DNA from: Paenibacillus chitinolyticus NBRC 15660
GTDB lineage: Bacteria; Bacillota; Bacilli; Paenibacillales; NBRC-103111
Length of the DNA stretch: 64,000 nt
NCBI RefSeq assembly: GCF_000739915.1
Contig: NZ_BBJT01000002.1
Span: 248,001-312,000 of the forward strand
Direction of reading: 5' to 3'
Shown piece after piece: positions 26,311 to 34,498 of the stretch. The notes beneath the pieces are model-generated. The model searched no databases, was not told where the DNA came from, and saw nothing but the letters and a program-made list of their open reading frames with translations. The position numbers were made by a program, and so were the translations under genes. Each line of letters begins with the position of its first letter. The stretch's first letter is position 1.

Positions 26311-27765
26311 TTATCCCTTTGTCTGCGTTTGAATTTGCCGGGCAACCCGTTCTCCCAGTTCCGCCGACGCTTGGTACAGATAGCTTAAGACCACACTTTG
26401 CGTTCCATGGGATATGCCGGCAAGATCGGCGGAAAGGTTCTCCGCCAGATGCTCTTGCTGCACAGGAGGCAGAGCGCGATAGTACTCGCCAGCCTGTGTA
26501 AAATTGTCCGGTTTGGGCAGTTCGGACCGTATGAGACGGCCCTCCACATATCTGCCGTTACCACTGGTCACAAGGGAATCGGGCGACCAATTTTGTTGAT
26601 GATTGACAGGAATTTTGCGGAAATCCGGACCTAACCGCCGGCGCTGAGAATCCCAGTAAATATTCGCGCGGCCTTGCAGCAGCTTATCGTCCGATAGCTC
26701 AGCTCCATCCAAGAGATTGGACGGCGAGAAAGCTATTTTCTCCACCTGATCCATATAGTTGTCCGGATTGCGGTTCAGTACCAGCCGGCCTACCGGCAGC
26801 AAAGGGTATTGCTTCTCGTCCCAGACCTTCGTATCATCCAGCGGATCAAAAGGAAGATTGGCTTCATCGTCCGGGTTCATAAGCTGTACATGCAGCCCGT
26901 ATTCAACGGTTTTGCCCGCTGCCAGGGTATCAAATAAATCTTTGCCTGCAAAATCCGGATTCTCGCTCAATCGGGCCGCTTCACGACGGTCTATAACCTG
27001 TACGCCGGCAAACGGTATCCAGTGGTATTTTACATAGGTGCGGACGCCCCGTGCGTTTCTCCACACATAGGTATTTACACTATGACCCGGAATATGGCGA
27101 TAGCTCTTAACCGTGCCCGCGTCCGAGTAGAGCCTGACCAGGAAATGAGTGGATTCGGGCGCTCTGGCAACGAAGCTCCACAACCGTTCCGGATCGATCA
27201 GGTTGTTTACCGGCGAGGGCGAAAAGGCTTGAACGAACTCCGGAAAACGAATGGCGTCCCGTACGGAAAATACGGGAATATGATTGCAGAGCAAATCAAA
27301 AACACCTTGTTCCGTGTAAAACTTGGTGGAAAAACCGCGCACATTGCGGGAAGTGTCCGGGGTGCCTTTGTTGCTTACGGCAAGGGAAAACCTCACGGTG
27401 ACGGGAACCTGCTGGCCGGGATTTTGTAAAAAGCAGAGCTTGGTGTAGGCCGCCATGGAATGGACGGTCTGAAAGTAACCGAAGGCACCGGAGCCTTTCA
27501 CGTGCACCGGCCTTTCGATCATTTTTGTATGTACAAAGGTTTCCAGTGTTTCGTGTAAAAGATTGTCCTGCTCGAGTACCAGACCTCTTTCGCCTATCGT
27601 CTGTGAATGGAAGACTTCCGGTGTGTTCCCCGCCCATTGCGCAGGAATGCGGCCTCTAGGAGGCTCCTCCTTCGGTACATGCTGTGCCGCAGGTTTCTGC
27701 GGAGAACCGCTGCGTGAAGATGCTGCATCTGATTGAAACCGTCCGTTGTTTCCTTCCATAATCAT
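26311..27765 (-). CDS. Heme catalase
   Basis: About 484 aa, monofunctional heme catalase (2 H2O2 to O2 and water). Distal His is kept in ERPVHVKGSG, the NADPH/core region in RNVRGFSTKFYTEQGVFDLL, and the proximal Tyr in ANIYWDSQRRRLGPDF. Against canonical catalases the GAHGYF motif reads GAFGYF and the paired GNN motif reads CNH, so one of the two distal Asn is His; this looks like a distinct Bacillales subgroup rather than a dead enzyme. Start ATG 27765 follows GGGAGGG; ATG 27759 is also possible, GTG 27777 is inside the ribosome site. Long N-terminal Ser/Pro-rich extension. Single gene. Confidence 0.88.
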   Translation of the reverse strand: MIMEGNNGRFQSDAASSRSGSPQKPAAQHVPKEEPPRGRIPAQWAGNTPEVFHSQTIGERGLVLEQDNLLHETLETFVHTKMIERPVHVKGSGAFGYFQTVHSMAAYTKLCFLQNPGQQVPVTVRFSLAVSNKGTPDTSRNVRGFSTKFYTEQGVFDLLCNHIPVFSVRDAIRFPEFVQAFSPSPVNNLIDPERLWSFVARAPESTHFLVRLYSDAGTVKSYRHIPGHSVNTYVWRNARGVRTYVKYHWIPFAGVQVIDRREAARLSENPDFAGKDLFDTLAAGKTVEYGLHVQLMNPDDEANLPFDPLDDTKVWDEKQYPLLPVGRLVLNRNPDNYMDQVEKIAFSPSNLLDGAELSDDKLLQGRANIYWDSQRRRLGPDFRKIPVNHQQNWSPDSLVTSGNGRYVEGRLIRSELPKPDNFTQAGEYYRALPPVQQEHLAENLSADLAGISHGTQSVVLSYLYQASAELGERVARQIQTQTKG

Positions 27766-27927
27766 CGTCCCTCCCACACGTCCATTTTTCCGGCTACCTT
27801 ATTGTATATGTGGAGCTTCGGAACATTTATACCCCTGTACCGTCTATCCTGGAACGACATTGGCTTTATTTTCTACTACGTCACGCGCCCGCCCCCGGAA
27901 ATGCCCATAGACGGCTATCCATAAATA

Positions 27928-27965
27928 AGAGAAGAAGATCACCCCGGGGAGTGATCTTCTTCTCT
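27928..27965. terminator. Bidirectional terminator after the SRPBCC gene
   Basis: Perfect 15-base stem (AGAGAAGAAGATCAC and its complement) with an eight-base loop. Lies between the SRPBCC stop and the catalase promoter region. Confidence 0.8.
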
Positions 27966-28012
27966 CATGTATGGATTTTAAAGCTGACTGACCGCGTGAT
28001 CGGCCGGCTGTT

Positions 28013-28522
28013 CTACTGGATCGATTCCAGGTGCTCGCCCAGACGATCCCACGTTTCGGTGATGCCTTGCAGCATGCCCATATCCAGCACCTGCTTCAAG
28101 CCCTCGGCCGTTGCATATTCGCCTTTGCTGATGACTTTGGTGCCGCCTTCAACTTCGATGAACGTCAGCGTGCAGACCGTGGCCGGCATCGTTTCCGCAA
28201 TGTTGCCTTCCGCGTCGGAGAAATAGTCCGTGTACACGATCTTCTCCGGTGCCTGGATCTCGCTGTATACCGCTTTGCCCCACGATTCCATACCGTAGAA
28301 GTCGCCCTGATTTTTGTCCTCGCATTTCATGCAATAATGCCAAACGCCGCCGACACGGAAATCCATGTTGCATACCGGAATGCTCCAGCCTCTCGGACCC
28401 CACCAGTGCTTCAGATGCTCGGCCTGTGTGAAGGCCTCGAAAACCAGCTCACGGGGAGCTTTGAATACGCGCTCCAGCGTCAGTGTTTTGTCTTCTACCT
28501 TGGATGTCATTGGATTGGTCAT
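28013..28522 (-). CDS. SRPBCC / AHSA1-like domain protein
   Basis: 169 aa from ATG 28522 (GAGGAGG nine bases upstream); the frame runs further up into the ArsR gene but without a site. The FKAPRELVFEAFTQAEHLKHWWGP pattern is the START-like activator of Hsp90 ATPase homologue family, a hydrophobic-pocket fold for ligand binding. Such genes are almost always downstream of an ArsR repressor, as here (36-base gap), and the pair probably responds to a small hydrophobic or stress signal. Confidence 0.88.
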   Translation of the reverse strand: MTNPMTSKVEDKTLTLERVFKAPRELVFEAFTQAEHLKHWWGPRGWSIPVCNMDFRVGGVWHYCMKCEDKNQGDFYGMESWGKAVYSEIQAPEKIVYTDYFSDAEGNIAETMPATVCTLTFIEVEGGTKVISKGEYATAEGLKQVLDMGMLQGITETWDRLGEHLESIQ

Positions 28523-28557
28523 TGTAAATTCCTCCTCAATAATTGGGTTCTCTTCCA

Positions 28558-28986
28558 TCAGTCTTGCCGATCTTCCCCGCTTTCCCGGCCCTGCAGCTTC
28601 TGCAAATAGTCGTCCAGACGGTCGAATCGTTCCTCCCAGATGACGCGATAGCTTTGGAGCCATTCATCCAGTTCCCGGAAAGGTTCCGGCTGGAGGCTGT
28701 AGATTCGCCGATTCGCATCCGCCTGTGCCTTAACAAGGCCCGCTTCGCTCAGAACACGCAAATGCTTCGATGCCTGAGGCTGGCGCATCTGCAGCCGCTC
28801 CGCAATTTCCCCTACGGTGAGCGGACATTCTCGGAGCAGATCCAAAATCAGCAGCCGGTTGGGCTCGGCAAGAGCACTCATGACGCGAGCGTCCATCGTC
28901 ATCATCCATTCTCTGCCGGTCTTGTAAGGATGTGTCCGGAGTCGTTGTTCGGATTGCTTTTCCTTGCTGAAATCAATATACCACAT
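28558..28986 (-). CDS. ArsR-family transcriptional regulator
   Basis: Up to 142 aa; winged helix from about residue 31 (MSALAEPNRLLILDLLRECPLTVGEIAERL). No CxC metal site, so this is the non-metal ArsR branch that pairs with SRPBCC genes. The start is uncertain: ATG 28986 lies directly after a promoter-operator with little leader, while ATGs near 28905-28897 would give ~112-114 aa, a common size, but lack a clear ribosome site. Likely represses its own operon through the dyad at 28991. Confidence 0.82.
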   Translation of the reverse strand: MWYIDFSKEKQSEQRLRTHPYKTGREWMMTMDARVMSALAEPNRLLILDLLRECPLTVGEIAERLQMRQPQASKHLRVLSEAGLVKAQADANRRIYSLQPEPFRELDEWLQSYRVIWEERFDRLDDYLQKLQGRESGEDRQD

Positions 28987-28990
28987 AAGG

Positions 28991-29012
28991 AATATTCCCG
29001 TAAAGGAATATT
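28991..29012. promoter_or_regulatory. ArsR operator dyad
   Basis: AATATTCC (28991-28998) and GGAATATT (29005-29012) are perfect inverted arms around six bases. TATAAA at 29012-29017 (minus) is a plausible -10 just upstream. Binding would block transcription start of the ArsR-SRPBCC operon. Confidence 0.65.
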
Positions 29013-29229
29013 TATATCCGCTTATAGAGTCATCATCCCTGCCGGATGACCGCCTCTATTATCGTTACGTTTCGTAAAGACTGAAGTGTATTTGTATGCG
29101 AAGACCGGTGATTTTTCCCAAACTCAAGGCCGATTCTGACGATTCGTTTGATTTTATCTTATAGGGATTACGAATAGTTTCCGTTTGCCGGTTGCGTGCT
29201 ATAATTTACCCGAGGAGGTTAGCGTATAG

Positions 29230-29682
29230 ATGGACTCTATCGACATGAAAATCATCCGGTTGCTTGAAGAGGACGGGAGACTTTCTCATGAAGAGATAAG
29301 CAAATGTCTTCACATTTCCCGTCCGGCTGTTCATCAGAGAGTCGCGAAGCTTGAAAAAAACGGAATTATTAAAGGATATCGCGGCATCGTAGATTGGAGT
29401 CGATTGGAACAAAAAATCAAAGCTTATATTTATGTCAAAATGAAGTGTCTAAATTTTAGAGAGACTTCGGATAAAATCGTGGCTCTCCAGGTCAGAGATG
29501 TTACTATCCTGGAATGTCAACGGCTTGCGGGAGAATGGTGCATGATGCTTAAAGTGCGGGTATCCGCCCCCGAGCAACTTACCAATTTAATCGATGAAAT
29601 GGTTAAAATTCACGAGGTTCAGGAAACCTCCACGACTTTCATTTTGTCTACCATGTATGAAAATGGGCGAAAAGAAAATTGA
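29230..29682 (+). CDS. Lrp/AsnC-family regulator
   Basis: 150 aa. N-terminal helix-turn-helix (MDSIDMKIIRLLEEDGRLS, then SRPAVHQRVAKLEKNGII) and C-terminal RAM domain (about 65-140) that binds amino acids. GAGGAGG lies eleven bases before ATG 29230. The following gene, 48 bases on, is a DMT exporter, so this likely controls amino-acid or metabolite export. Confidence 0.88.
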   Translation: MDSIDMKIIRLLEEDGRLSHEEISKCLHISRPAVHQRVAKLEKNGIIKGYRGIVDWSRLEQKIKAYIYVKMKCLNFRETSDKIVALQVRDVTILECQRLAGEWCMMLKVRVSAPEQLTNLIDEMVKIHEVQETSTTFILSTMYENGRKEN

Positions 29683-29730
29683 GTCCGCCCTATCCGTAGC
29701 GTTTTTGATTAGACAGGAAGGAGCAAGACT

Positions 29731-30711
29731 ATGAAACAGCCTCCGGGGACAGATCTTACTCAGGCGGGAACTTCCAAATTTCTCGGCACTGCAGCCGCTT
29801 TGATGTCGGTTTATTTGTTCTGGGGCGGGACCTACCTCGGAATGAAAGTCGCTATTGAAACGATCCCGCCTTTTACGATGGGAGGAGTTCGTTTTCTAAG
29901 TGCCGGGTTAATCTTATACGTGCTGGCGCGATTGACAGGGGAAAAACGCCCCAACGCCGAAGAATGGAAAGGCGCGGGAATTACAGGCGCCTTGCTGCTG
30001 CTAGGCGGAAACGGGGTCGTAGCTTGGGCCGAACAGCGTGTCCCCTCCGCCATTGCCTCTCTGCTGGTCGCTACCGTTCCTTTATGGATGCTCGTATTCG
30101 GTTGGATGGGCCGCAGCCGAAATAAGCCCTCAACTGGTATCGTGGCGGGCCTGTTACTTGGTTTCGCGGGAATTGTCATTCTGGTCGTCCATCCCGGTTC
30201 GTCTTCTGGCGGAAATCTGGATATGCTGGGGATCGTCTCTCTCCTGCTCGCTTCCGTCTCCTGGTCAATCGGTTCTTTGTATTCCCGCAAAGCCAATCTT
30301 CCCGAATCGCCGCTGCTGTCTACCGCTCTCCAAATGATCATCGGCGGAGCTTTGCTTTTAATCACTGCGCTTGTCCTGGGTGAATGGTCCGGATTACAAC
30401 CGAGTACAATCACCCTTCGTTCTTATGCGGCCCTCGGATATTTGATCGCATTCGGTTCTATCGTCAGTTATACGGCCTACATCTGGCTGTTAAAACATGC
30501 GGAACCCGTACTGGTTTCCACTTATGCCTTTGTCAATCCCGTCGTTGCCGTATTTCTGGGCTGGTCCCTGGCCGGCGAACAGTTGTCCCCCAATTCGCTG
30601 ACGGCCGCTGTCTTCATTGTAGCCGCGGTTGTCGTGATTACGCTCTCCCGAAAAGGCAAAGGCGCGAGAAAACCACCCGGCCGGTCGGCATCCGTTACCA
30701 GCCGCGATTGA
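29731..30711 (+). CDS. EamA-family (DMT superfamily) exporter
   Basis: 326 aa with two EamA repeats of five helices each (about 18-150 and 165-300). FWGGTYLGMKVAIETIPPF opens repeat 1, and the second ends in STYAFVNPVVAVFLGW...GE, the usual signature. YedA/RhaT-type drug and metabolite exporters of this size move amino acids or related compounds by proton antiport. GGAAGGAG lies seven bases before ATG 29731. Partner of the Lrp gene. Confidence 0.87.
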   Translation: MKQPPGTDLTQAGTSKFLGTAAALMSVYLFWGGTYLGMKVAIETIPPFTMGGVRFLSAGLILYVLARLTGEKRPNAEEWKGAGITGALLLLGGNGVVAWAEQRVPSAIASLLVATVPLWMLVFGWMGRSRNKPSTGIVAGLLLGFAGIVILVVHPGSSSGGNLDMLGIVSLLLASVSWSIGSLYSRKANLPESPLLSTALQMIIGGALLLITALVLGEWSGLQPSTITLRSYAALGYLIAFGSIVSYTAYIWLLKHAEPVLVSTYAFVNPVVAVFLGWSLAGEQLSPNSLTAAVFIVAAVVVITLSRKGKGARKPPGRSASVTSRD

Positions 30712-30737
30712 ACGACATTTTAAACGGTTACGCCAAA

Positions 30738-30783
30738 AAACAAGCCATTCTCTTCGTCCGATCTAGAAGAATGGCTTGTTAAC
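30738..30783 (+). terminator. Terminator after the EamA exporter
   Basis: AACAAGCCATTCT pairs with AGAATGGCTTGTT around a ~18-base loop; the stop is 27 bases upstream. Confidence 0.75.
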
Positions 30784-30907
30784 ACAGAACCATACTATGG
30801 TTAATAAGCTTCTGTGGTGTTCAGGGAAAATACCCTGCAACTTAATAAGGTTACGGTTTAATAAAACGACGACAGGCCTTAGGAGATTAGGGTTTGTCGT
30901 TTTTTGA
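30784..30907 (+). ncRNA. Orphan terminator with possible small RNA upstream
   Basis: AAAACGAC pairs with GTCGTTTT (about 30863-30906, inner CCTTA/TAGG), followed by six T, although the exporter already has a terminator and no ORF lies between. The ~75 bases before it contain a CAGGG/CCCTG hairpin. This suggests a short non-coding transcript or an attenuator for the gene at 31054. No known riboswitch class recognised. Confidence 0.35.
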
Positions 30908-31053
30908 TGAATAAAACGTACAAACAGCGCTCACATTCATGGAGTAATAGTAGTCTGGTTTAAAAGTTTACTAATAGGATAGATTATCATCCAATCAATT
31001 ACTGGCAGCCGTTCATATCCTATAGCAAATCTACCAAAAGGAGAGGAATGTGT

Positions 31054-31431
31054 ATGCCATTTTCTACAGGTGTAATTACCAATACGAGAGACTTCGGTAC
31101 CGCATCTTCTAACATTGTTATGAACGTCAGAAACTTGGATACCACAAACCCGGTAACCGTTACGGTGCAGATATTCGCTTCTGTAAACTCCACTACATTC
31201 TACACGGCCTATCTGATATCGTATGTAGTTCCTGCAAATTCTTATAATGTTAGAGAATTTTTTATTGCCGGGAACACCTCTTATGAAGTTCAAATTAACA
31301 CGACTTCCGTTGTAACTCCCAATGCGTTACTCTCTGTGTTCGGTATCGACGGATTTGGAAACCTTGTCACGGATCAACGTATTCTTCAATCCGAATTAAG
31401 CTTTATTCCGTCACTTAGTCCAGTTATGTAA
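31054..31431 (+). CDS. Hypothetical beta-rich protein, possible spore-surface type
   Basis: 125 aa, rich in Thr, Asn, Val and aromatic residues, no signal peptide and few charges. The sequence alternates short strands (NIVMNVRNLDTTNPVTVTVQ, SYVVPANSYNVREFF) as in the beta-sandwich proteins found on Paenibacillus/Bacillus spore surfaces, but no family is firmly recognised. AAAGGAG lies ten bases before ATG 31054; ATG 31048 is four bases from it and adds two residues. Function unknown. Confidence 0.65.
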   Translation: MPFSTGVITNTRDFGTASSNIVMNVRNLDTTNPVTVTVQIFASVNSTTFYTAYLISYVVPANSYNVREFFIAGNTSYEVQINTTSVVTPNALLSVFGIDGFGNLVTDQRILQSELSFIPSLSPVM

Positions 31432-31460
31432 ATAGGCTTTCTTGTGAGTGCCATACTTTC

Positions 31461-31497
31461 AAAAATACATTCTTCACATTCGATTGTGAAGGATGTA
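31461..31497 (-). terminator. Terminator of the DUF1835 gene
   Basis: Minus-strand TACATCCTTCACA pairs with TGTGAAGAATGTA, then five T. It lies 20 bases after the DUF1835 stop. Confidence 0.75.
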
Positions 31498-31517
31498 CAT
31501 AAAAATGTTCACCCTAT

Positions 31518-32567
31518 TTACGTGATCTTTTTACGTCCGACGCTATAGCGTCTCATCGAACTGGGAACACCTTTAATCTCAAGAATACCGTCATAAATCA
31601 ACTGCCTCACCCGGTATTCAAAATAAGCGTCTCCGATAAATTGCTCACAATAGCCCATCGCTTCTCCAATCAGACGAGCTGTTTTCAGATAACCATGATC
31701 AGAGGCCGGTCTTAGCTTGTCCAGCTTGCCCAGCAAGTACATGTCATAATAATTATCGGGCACCTCAGCCACTGCTCCATCACGCCAAATTCGAAGTGTT
31801 CCGCTTTGCTTCGAAATTGTTTGCCATTCCCGCTCCAACCGTGTCCTATCCGCATCTCTCAGGCAGCTGTTATCCTTCATGCGGACAAGCGCCGCCTGCA
31901 GTTTGTCTGACGGAATCTCTCCCGAGTGCCTGTAGCTGATCGCGGCATCCGGACGGTTATCAAGCTCCTCACAGATTGCGCAAGCATCATAAAGCACTAA
32001 AGAATTGGACCGCCCGCTTAACAAACGGATCGCGTGCAGCATTCCCGTCTGCTCGCATGCGTTGCGGCTGGTCCAGATAATTACCTTCGCCTGTTCCGGA
32101 ATTTTGTTGACCTGTTCCAGTAACTGATTGTAATCCTCTTCCGGGTCATCGCAAACTTCACATGCCTCGGTAATATGGTCCTGAAACCAGTCCCACCTTG
32201 CTTTCCATCCTTCGTATAAGTCCAAGCCGCGAATCGGTCCAATGGCGTAGTTCTCGCTCAGCGTAATCACCTTGTGAGTGCCCGACCAGTTGAGCTGGTT
32301 CAGAGCCACTTTTAGGCTGCCCGCAAAAGAATCGCCTACAACAAAATGGACATGGGTACAGGTCGGAACCGGGTCCCAGGCCGCCCTTTTTTCTGCGGAT
32401 TCAATTAATTCGTCATACAGCTCAATGAGTTCGGAAATCGCTTTTTCCCGCGGCGCTTCCCGCTCTTTCAGCTTCCTGATTTGTTCCAAAGCAAATCCCA
32501 GATAAAGCTTCGTGCCTTGATTCCCCAAACGATCAAATACCCTAGCGATCCCCGGTTTACCACCCAT
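31518..32567 (-). CDS. DUF1835 / DUF3658 domain protein
   Basis: 349 aa. After a ~70-residue helical N-terminus, HVHFVVGDSFAGSLKVAL opens the DUF1835 domain (about 72-195; the HxxxGDSxxG motif is diagnostic), and the C-terminal part (about 235-345) matches DUF3658. Proteins of this architecture are common in Bacillales and have no known function; the GDS motif suggests a hydrolase-like or nucleotide-binding fold. GGGAGGA lies five bases before ATG 32567. Single gene. Confidence 0.8.
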   Translation of the reverse strand: MGGKPGIARVFDRLGNQGTKLYLGFALEQIRKLKEREAPREKAISELIELYDELIESAEKRAAWDPVPTCTHVHFVVGDSFAGSLKVALNQLNWSGTHKVITLSENYAIGPIRGLDLYEGWKARWDWFQDHITEACEVCDDPEEDYNQLLEQVNKIPEQAKVIIWTSRNACEQTGMLHAIRLLSGRSNSLVLYDACAICEELDNRPDAAISYRHSGEIPSDKLQAALVRMKDNSCLRDADRTRLEREWQTISKQSGTLRIWRDGAVAEVPDNYYDMYLLGKLDKLRPASDHGYLKTARLIGEAMGYCEQFIGDAYFEYRVRQLIYDGILEIKGVPSSMRRYSVGRKKIT

Positions 32568-32629
32568 TTCTATCCTCCCTCTCTTTTCCTTTAGAAGCTT
32601 TTCAATATAAATTTTACAGCCTTTTACGC

Positions 32630-33385
32630 CTAGGCAGAACCGCTTGGCAGGATTAACAGAAACCCAAGTAAGATAATCATCATAAATAAATAACGTTCAA
32701 ATTTATCGGCCGAAATTCGCTTATTCAAAAGAACACCCAGTCCGGTAGCCGCGAGAATAGCGGGTAAAGAGTACCCGTACAAAACAAATGCATCCAACGT
32801 CCATAACCCGCCAAGTGCATGTCCTGTCACAACGAGTAAGCCGGATATAAGAAAATGAGCCTGCAGCGTCCCCCGAAAGCGATCCGGATTCCAGCGCCGC
32901 AAAGTACCGTAAACAACGACCGGCACACCGTTAAAATTATAGGCGCTGCCAAGAACTCCGGAAGCAAAACCGAACGGCAAAACCCATCCTCGGTTGTTAA
33001 GCAGCGGCCGCCCGATTTTCCGGGAGAGTATCTTCTTCAATAAGGAATAGCAGCCGAAAATGATTAAGAAAATACCAAGTGCGGAAGTAATCACGATAGA
33101 AGGAACAAGATGAAGCATAATAAGCCCGAAAGGAATACCGATTACGGTGGAAGCGGCCAATCGAATCAGGACAGGACGTTCAACATGGCGCCAACCGCTG
33201 AACACGGTCAGCAAAGCAACGGTCAGTCCCACCAAACCGATCAGGGCAACCGACGTTTGTAGAGGCACCGGCAGCAGGGCAAGCAAAGGCATGCTCACGA
33301 TCGCCTCCCCGAAGCCGAACATAGATTTCATGAAGACGCCGACAAAAACCGCAGCAACCACCAGCACGATCAGAGAGATAGTCAT
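32630..33385 (-). CDS. TSUP (TauE/SafE) family membrane permease
   Basis: 251 aa with about eight helices in two repeats (VGVFMKSMFGFGEAIVSMPLLALL and FASGVLGSAYNFNGVPVVVYGTL carry the repeated GxG(x)G signature). TSUP proteins move sulfite, sulfoacetate, taurine-derived or other anions, usually outward. GGGAGG lies about five bases before ATG 33385. The start overlaps the stop of a 23-codon upstream ORF (ATGA), implying translational coupling, and a long inverted repeat spans the promoter. Confidence 0.85.
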   Translation of the reverse strand: MTISLIVLVVAAVFVGVFMKSMFGFGEAIVSMPLLALLPVPLQTSVALIGLVGLTVALLTVFSGWRHVERPVLIRLAASTVIGIPFGLIMLHLVPSIVITSALGIFLIIFGCYSLLKKILSRKIGRPLLNNRGWVLPFGFASGVLGSAYNFNGVPVVVYGTLRRWNPDRFRGTLQAHFLISGLLVVTGHALGGLWTLDAFVLYGYSLPAILAATGLGVLLNKRISADKFERYLFMMIILLGFLLILPSGSA

Positions 33386-33453
33386 AGTTCCCTCCCGCCG
33401 GCTAAGTAAGACCGCCCGTTCAACGAATTTGCATCAAAAATTAAATAACGCAT
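33382..33453 (-). CDS. 23-aa leader peptide coupled to the TSUP gene
   Basis: ATG 33453 has AAAGGAGGGG five bases upstream, one of the strongest sites in the window. The peptide begins MRYLIFDANSL, ends GGREL, and its TGA overlaps the permease ATG (ATGA). The permease's ribosome site lies inside the last leader codons, so its translation should depend on leader translation. No homologue recognised. Confidence 0.6.
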   Translation of the reverse strand: MRYLIFDANSLNGRSYLAGGREL

Positions 33454-33466
33454 AGAACCCCTCCTT

Positions 33467-33509
33467 TTTATACAGGACTATATAATATCACACTATATTC
33501 CTGTATAAA
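33467..33509. promoter_or_regulatory. 11-base inverted repeats spanning the TSUP promoter
   Basis: TTTATACAGGA (33467-33477) and its exact complement (33499-33509) flank 21 AT-rich bases, just upstream of the leader ribosome site. This is the layout of a dimeric repressor operator; the CCTGTATAA arms loosely recall Rrf2-type sites. Confidence 0.55.
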
Positions 33510-33548
33510 ATACGATTTCTAACGGGTTATATGCGGTATATATGCGTT

Positions 33549-33662
33549 TCAAAGACTATCAAACAAGATCCTACACATAAGTTTATTGCGAAGGCCATAA
33601 GCGCGCACACATGGGTTCTGATAGGGTGTTGAATTTATGAATTGTTCCATTTGCAGCCGCAT
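33549..33662 (-). CDS. Possible 37-aa small ORF
   Basis: ATG 33662 has AAGGAG five bases upstream; peptide starts MRLQMEQFINSTP and ends RILFDSL. It lies between the phosphonate operon terminator and the TSUP operator on the same strand. No homologue or composition bias supports it beyond the ribosome site. Confidence 0.25.
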   Translation of the reverse strand: MRLQMEQFINSTPYQNPCVRAYGLRNKLMCRILFDSL

Positions 33663-33680
33663 GTTTCTCCTTCATCAGAA

Positions 33681-33722
33681 AACGATACATGTCTTTGACC
33701 TGGGACAAGAACATGTATCGTT
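33681..33722 (-). terminator. Terminator of the phosphonate/ATP-grasp operon
   Basis: AACGATACATGT (33681-33692) pairs perfectly with 33711-33722; on the minus strand it ends in GTTTTC. It lies 21 bases after the last gene. The inner GTTCTTGTC is shared with the hairpins at 26188 and 51560. Confidence 0.75.
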
Positions 33723-33742
33723 AACCAATCACCCATTTTGTC

Positions 33743-34483
33743 TTAACCGTTTTTGTAATCCATAATGCGGTAATACATCTTTCTATCCTTCAGTTTAAGG
33801 AAATGGGAACTTGCCGGATAAAGATTAGCTTCAATAATTCCGATACGTCCTTTCCGGTTTATTCCGACGTCCAGTCCATATATACGGTGTCCCGGAAAAA
33901 ATGCGCTTAATCTTTTCGCGGAACGTATGGAAACACGATCAATATGGGACTCTAACGCACTGGCGGACAGGTGCCGAACGGAAGATCGTCTAATGCCGGA
34001 TTTAAAACGGTGCAATGTCCCCTTACTCCGTGTATGGTTGGAAACGATATAACCTTTACCTGCAACTTTGATGACCTTTCCTGTGACTACCCATTCAGAT
34101 GAGTACATTCTCCGTTGAATGATGACTCTCATATCAAAAGGGCGTTTGTTGATGGTTGGACGAGTAATTCTGCGTTGAACCATATAACTGGCGTATCCGA
34201 TTTTTCTTCTAATATAACGATACGTATTGGTTCGACCCCGAATTATAATTTTTCTGTTCTCGTAACGTACGGCGTACTTATGATTTCCTTTCCATGAGAC
34301 TTGAATGACCCCCCGTCCACGGCTCCCCCACACCGGTTTCACGATAACATGCGTGTACTTGGAGAGAAGTTTCGAAAAATTATGCCGGGTCAGGAGCCTC
34401 GTTTTGAGTACGTAACGTTTTAGAGATGCATGCCTTCTCAATATCAAATATTTGTACCACTTATTTCTTGTATTCGATCCCAT
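33743..34483 (-). CDS. YheC/YheD-type endospore-coat-associated ATP-grasp protein (copy 2)
   Basis: 246 aa, very basic. ATP-grasp elements: VIVKPVWGSRGRGVIQV (lid/P-loop-like, about 46-62), DMRVIIQRR (about 117-125), and YGLDVGINRKGRIGIIEAN with the metal-binding ExN. B. subtilis YheC and YheD are spore-coat-associated and larger (about 360-450 aa); this copy is essentially the catalytic domain alone. ATP-grasp enzymes join a carboxylate to an amine using ATP. It is the last gene of the operon, 15 bases after the aminotransferase; AAGGTGGAG precedes ATG 34483. Conjugation of 2-aminoethylphosphonate is an inference from context. Confidence 0.8.
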   Translation of the reverse strand: MGSNTRNKWYKYLILRRHASLKRYVLKTRLLTRHNFSKLLSKYTHVIVKPVWGSRGRGVIQVSWKGNHKYAVRYENRKIIIRGRTNTYRYIRRKIGYASYMVQRRITRPTINKRPFDMRVIIQRRMYSSEWVVTGKVIKVAGKGYIVSNHTRSKGTLHRFKSGIRRSSVRHLSASALESHIDRVSIRSAKRLSAFFPGHRIYGLDVGINRKGRIGIIEANLYPASSHFLKLKDRKMYYRIMDYKNG

Positions 34484-34498
34484 AGGACTCCACCTTTC

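Noticed and set aside
28031-28609. 192-codon plus-strand frame
   Set aside because: Antisense to the SRPBCC gene; no independent signals.
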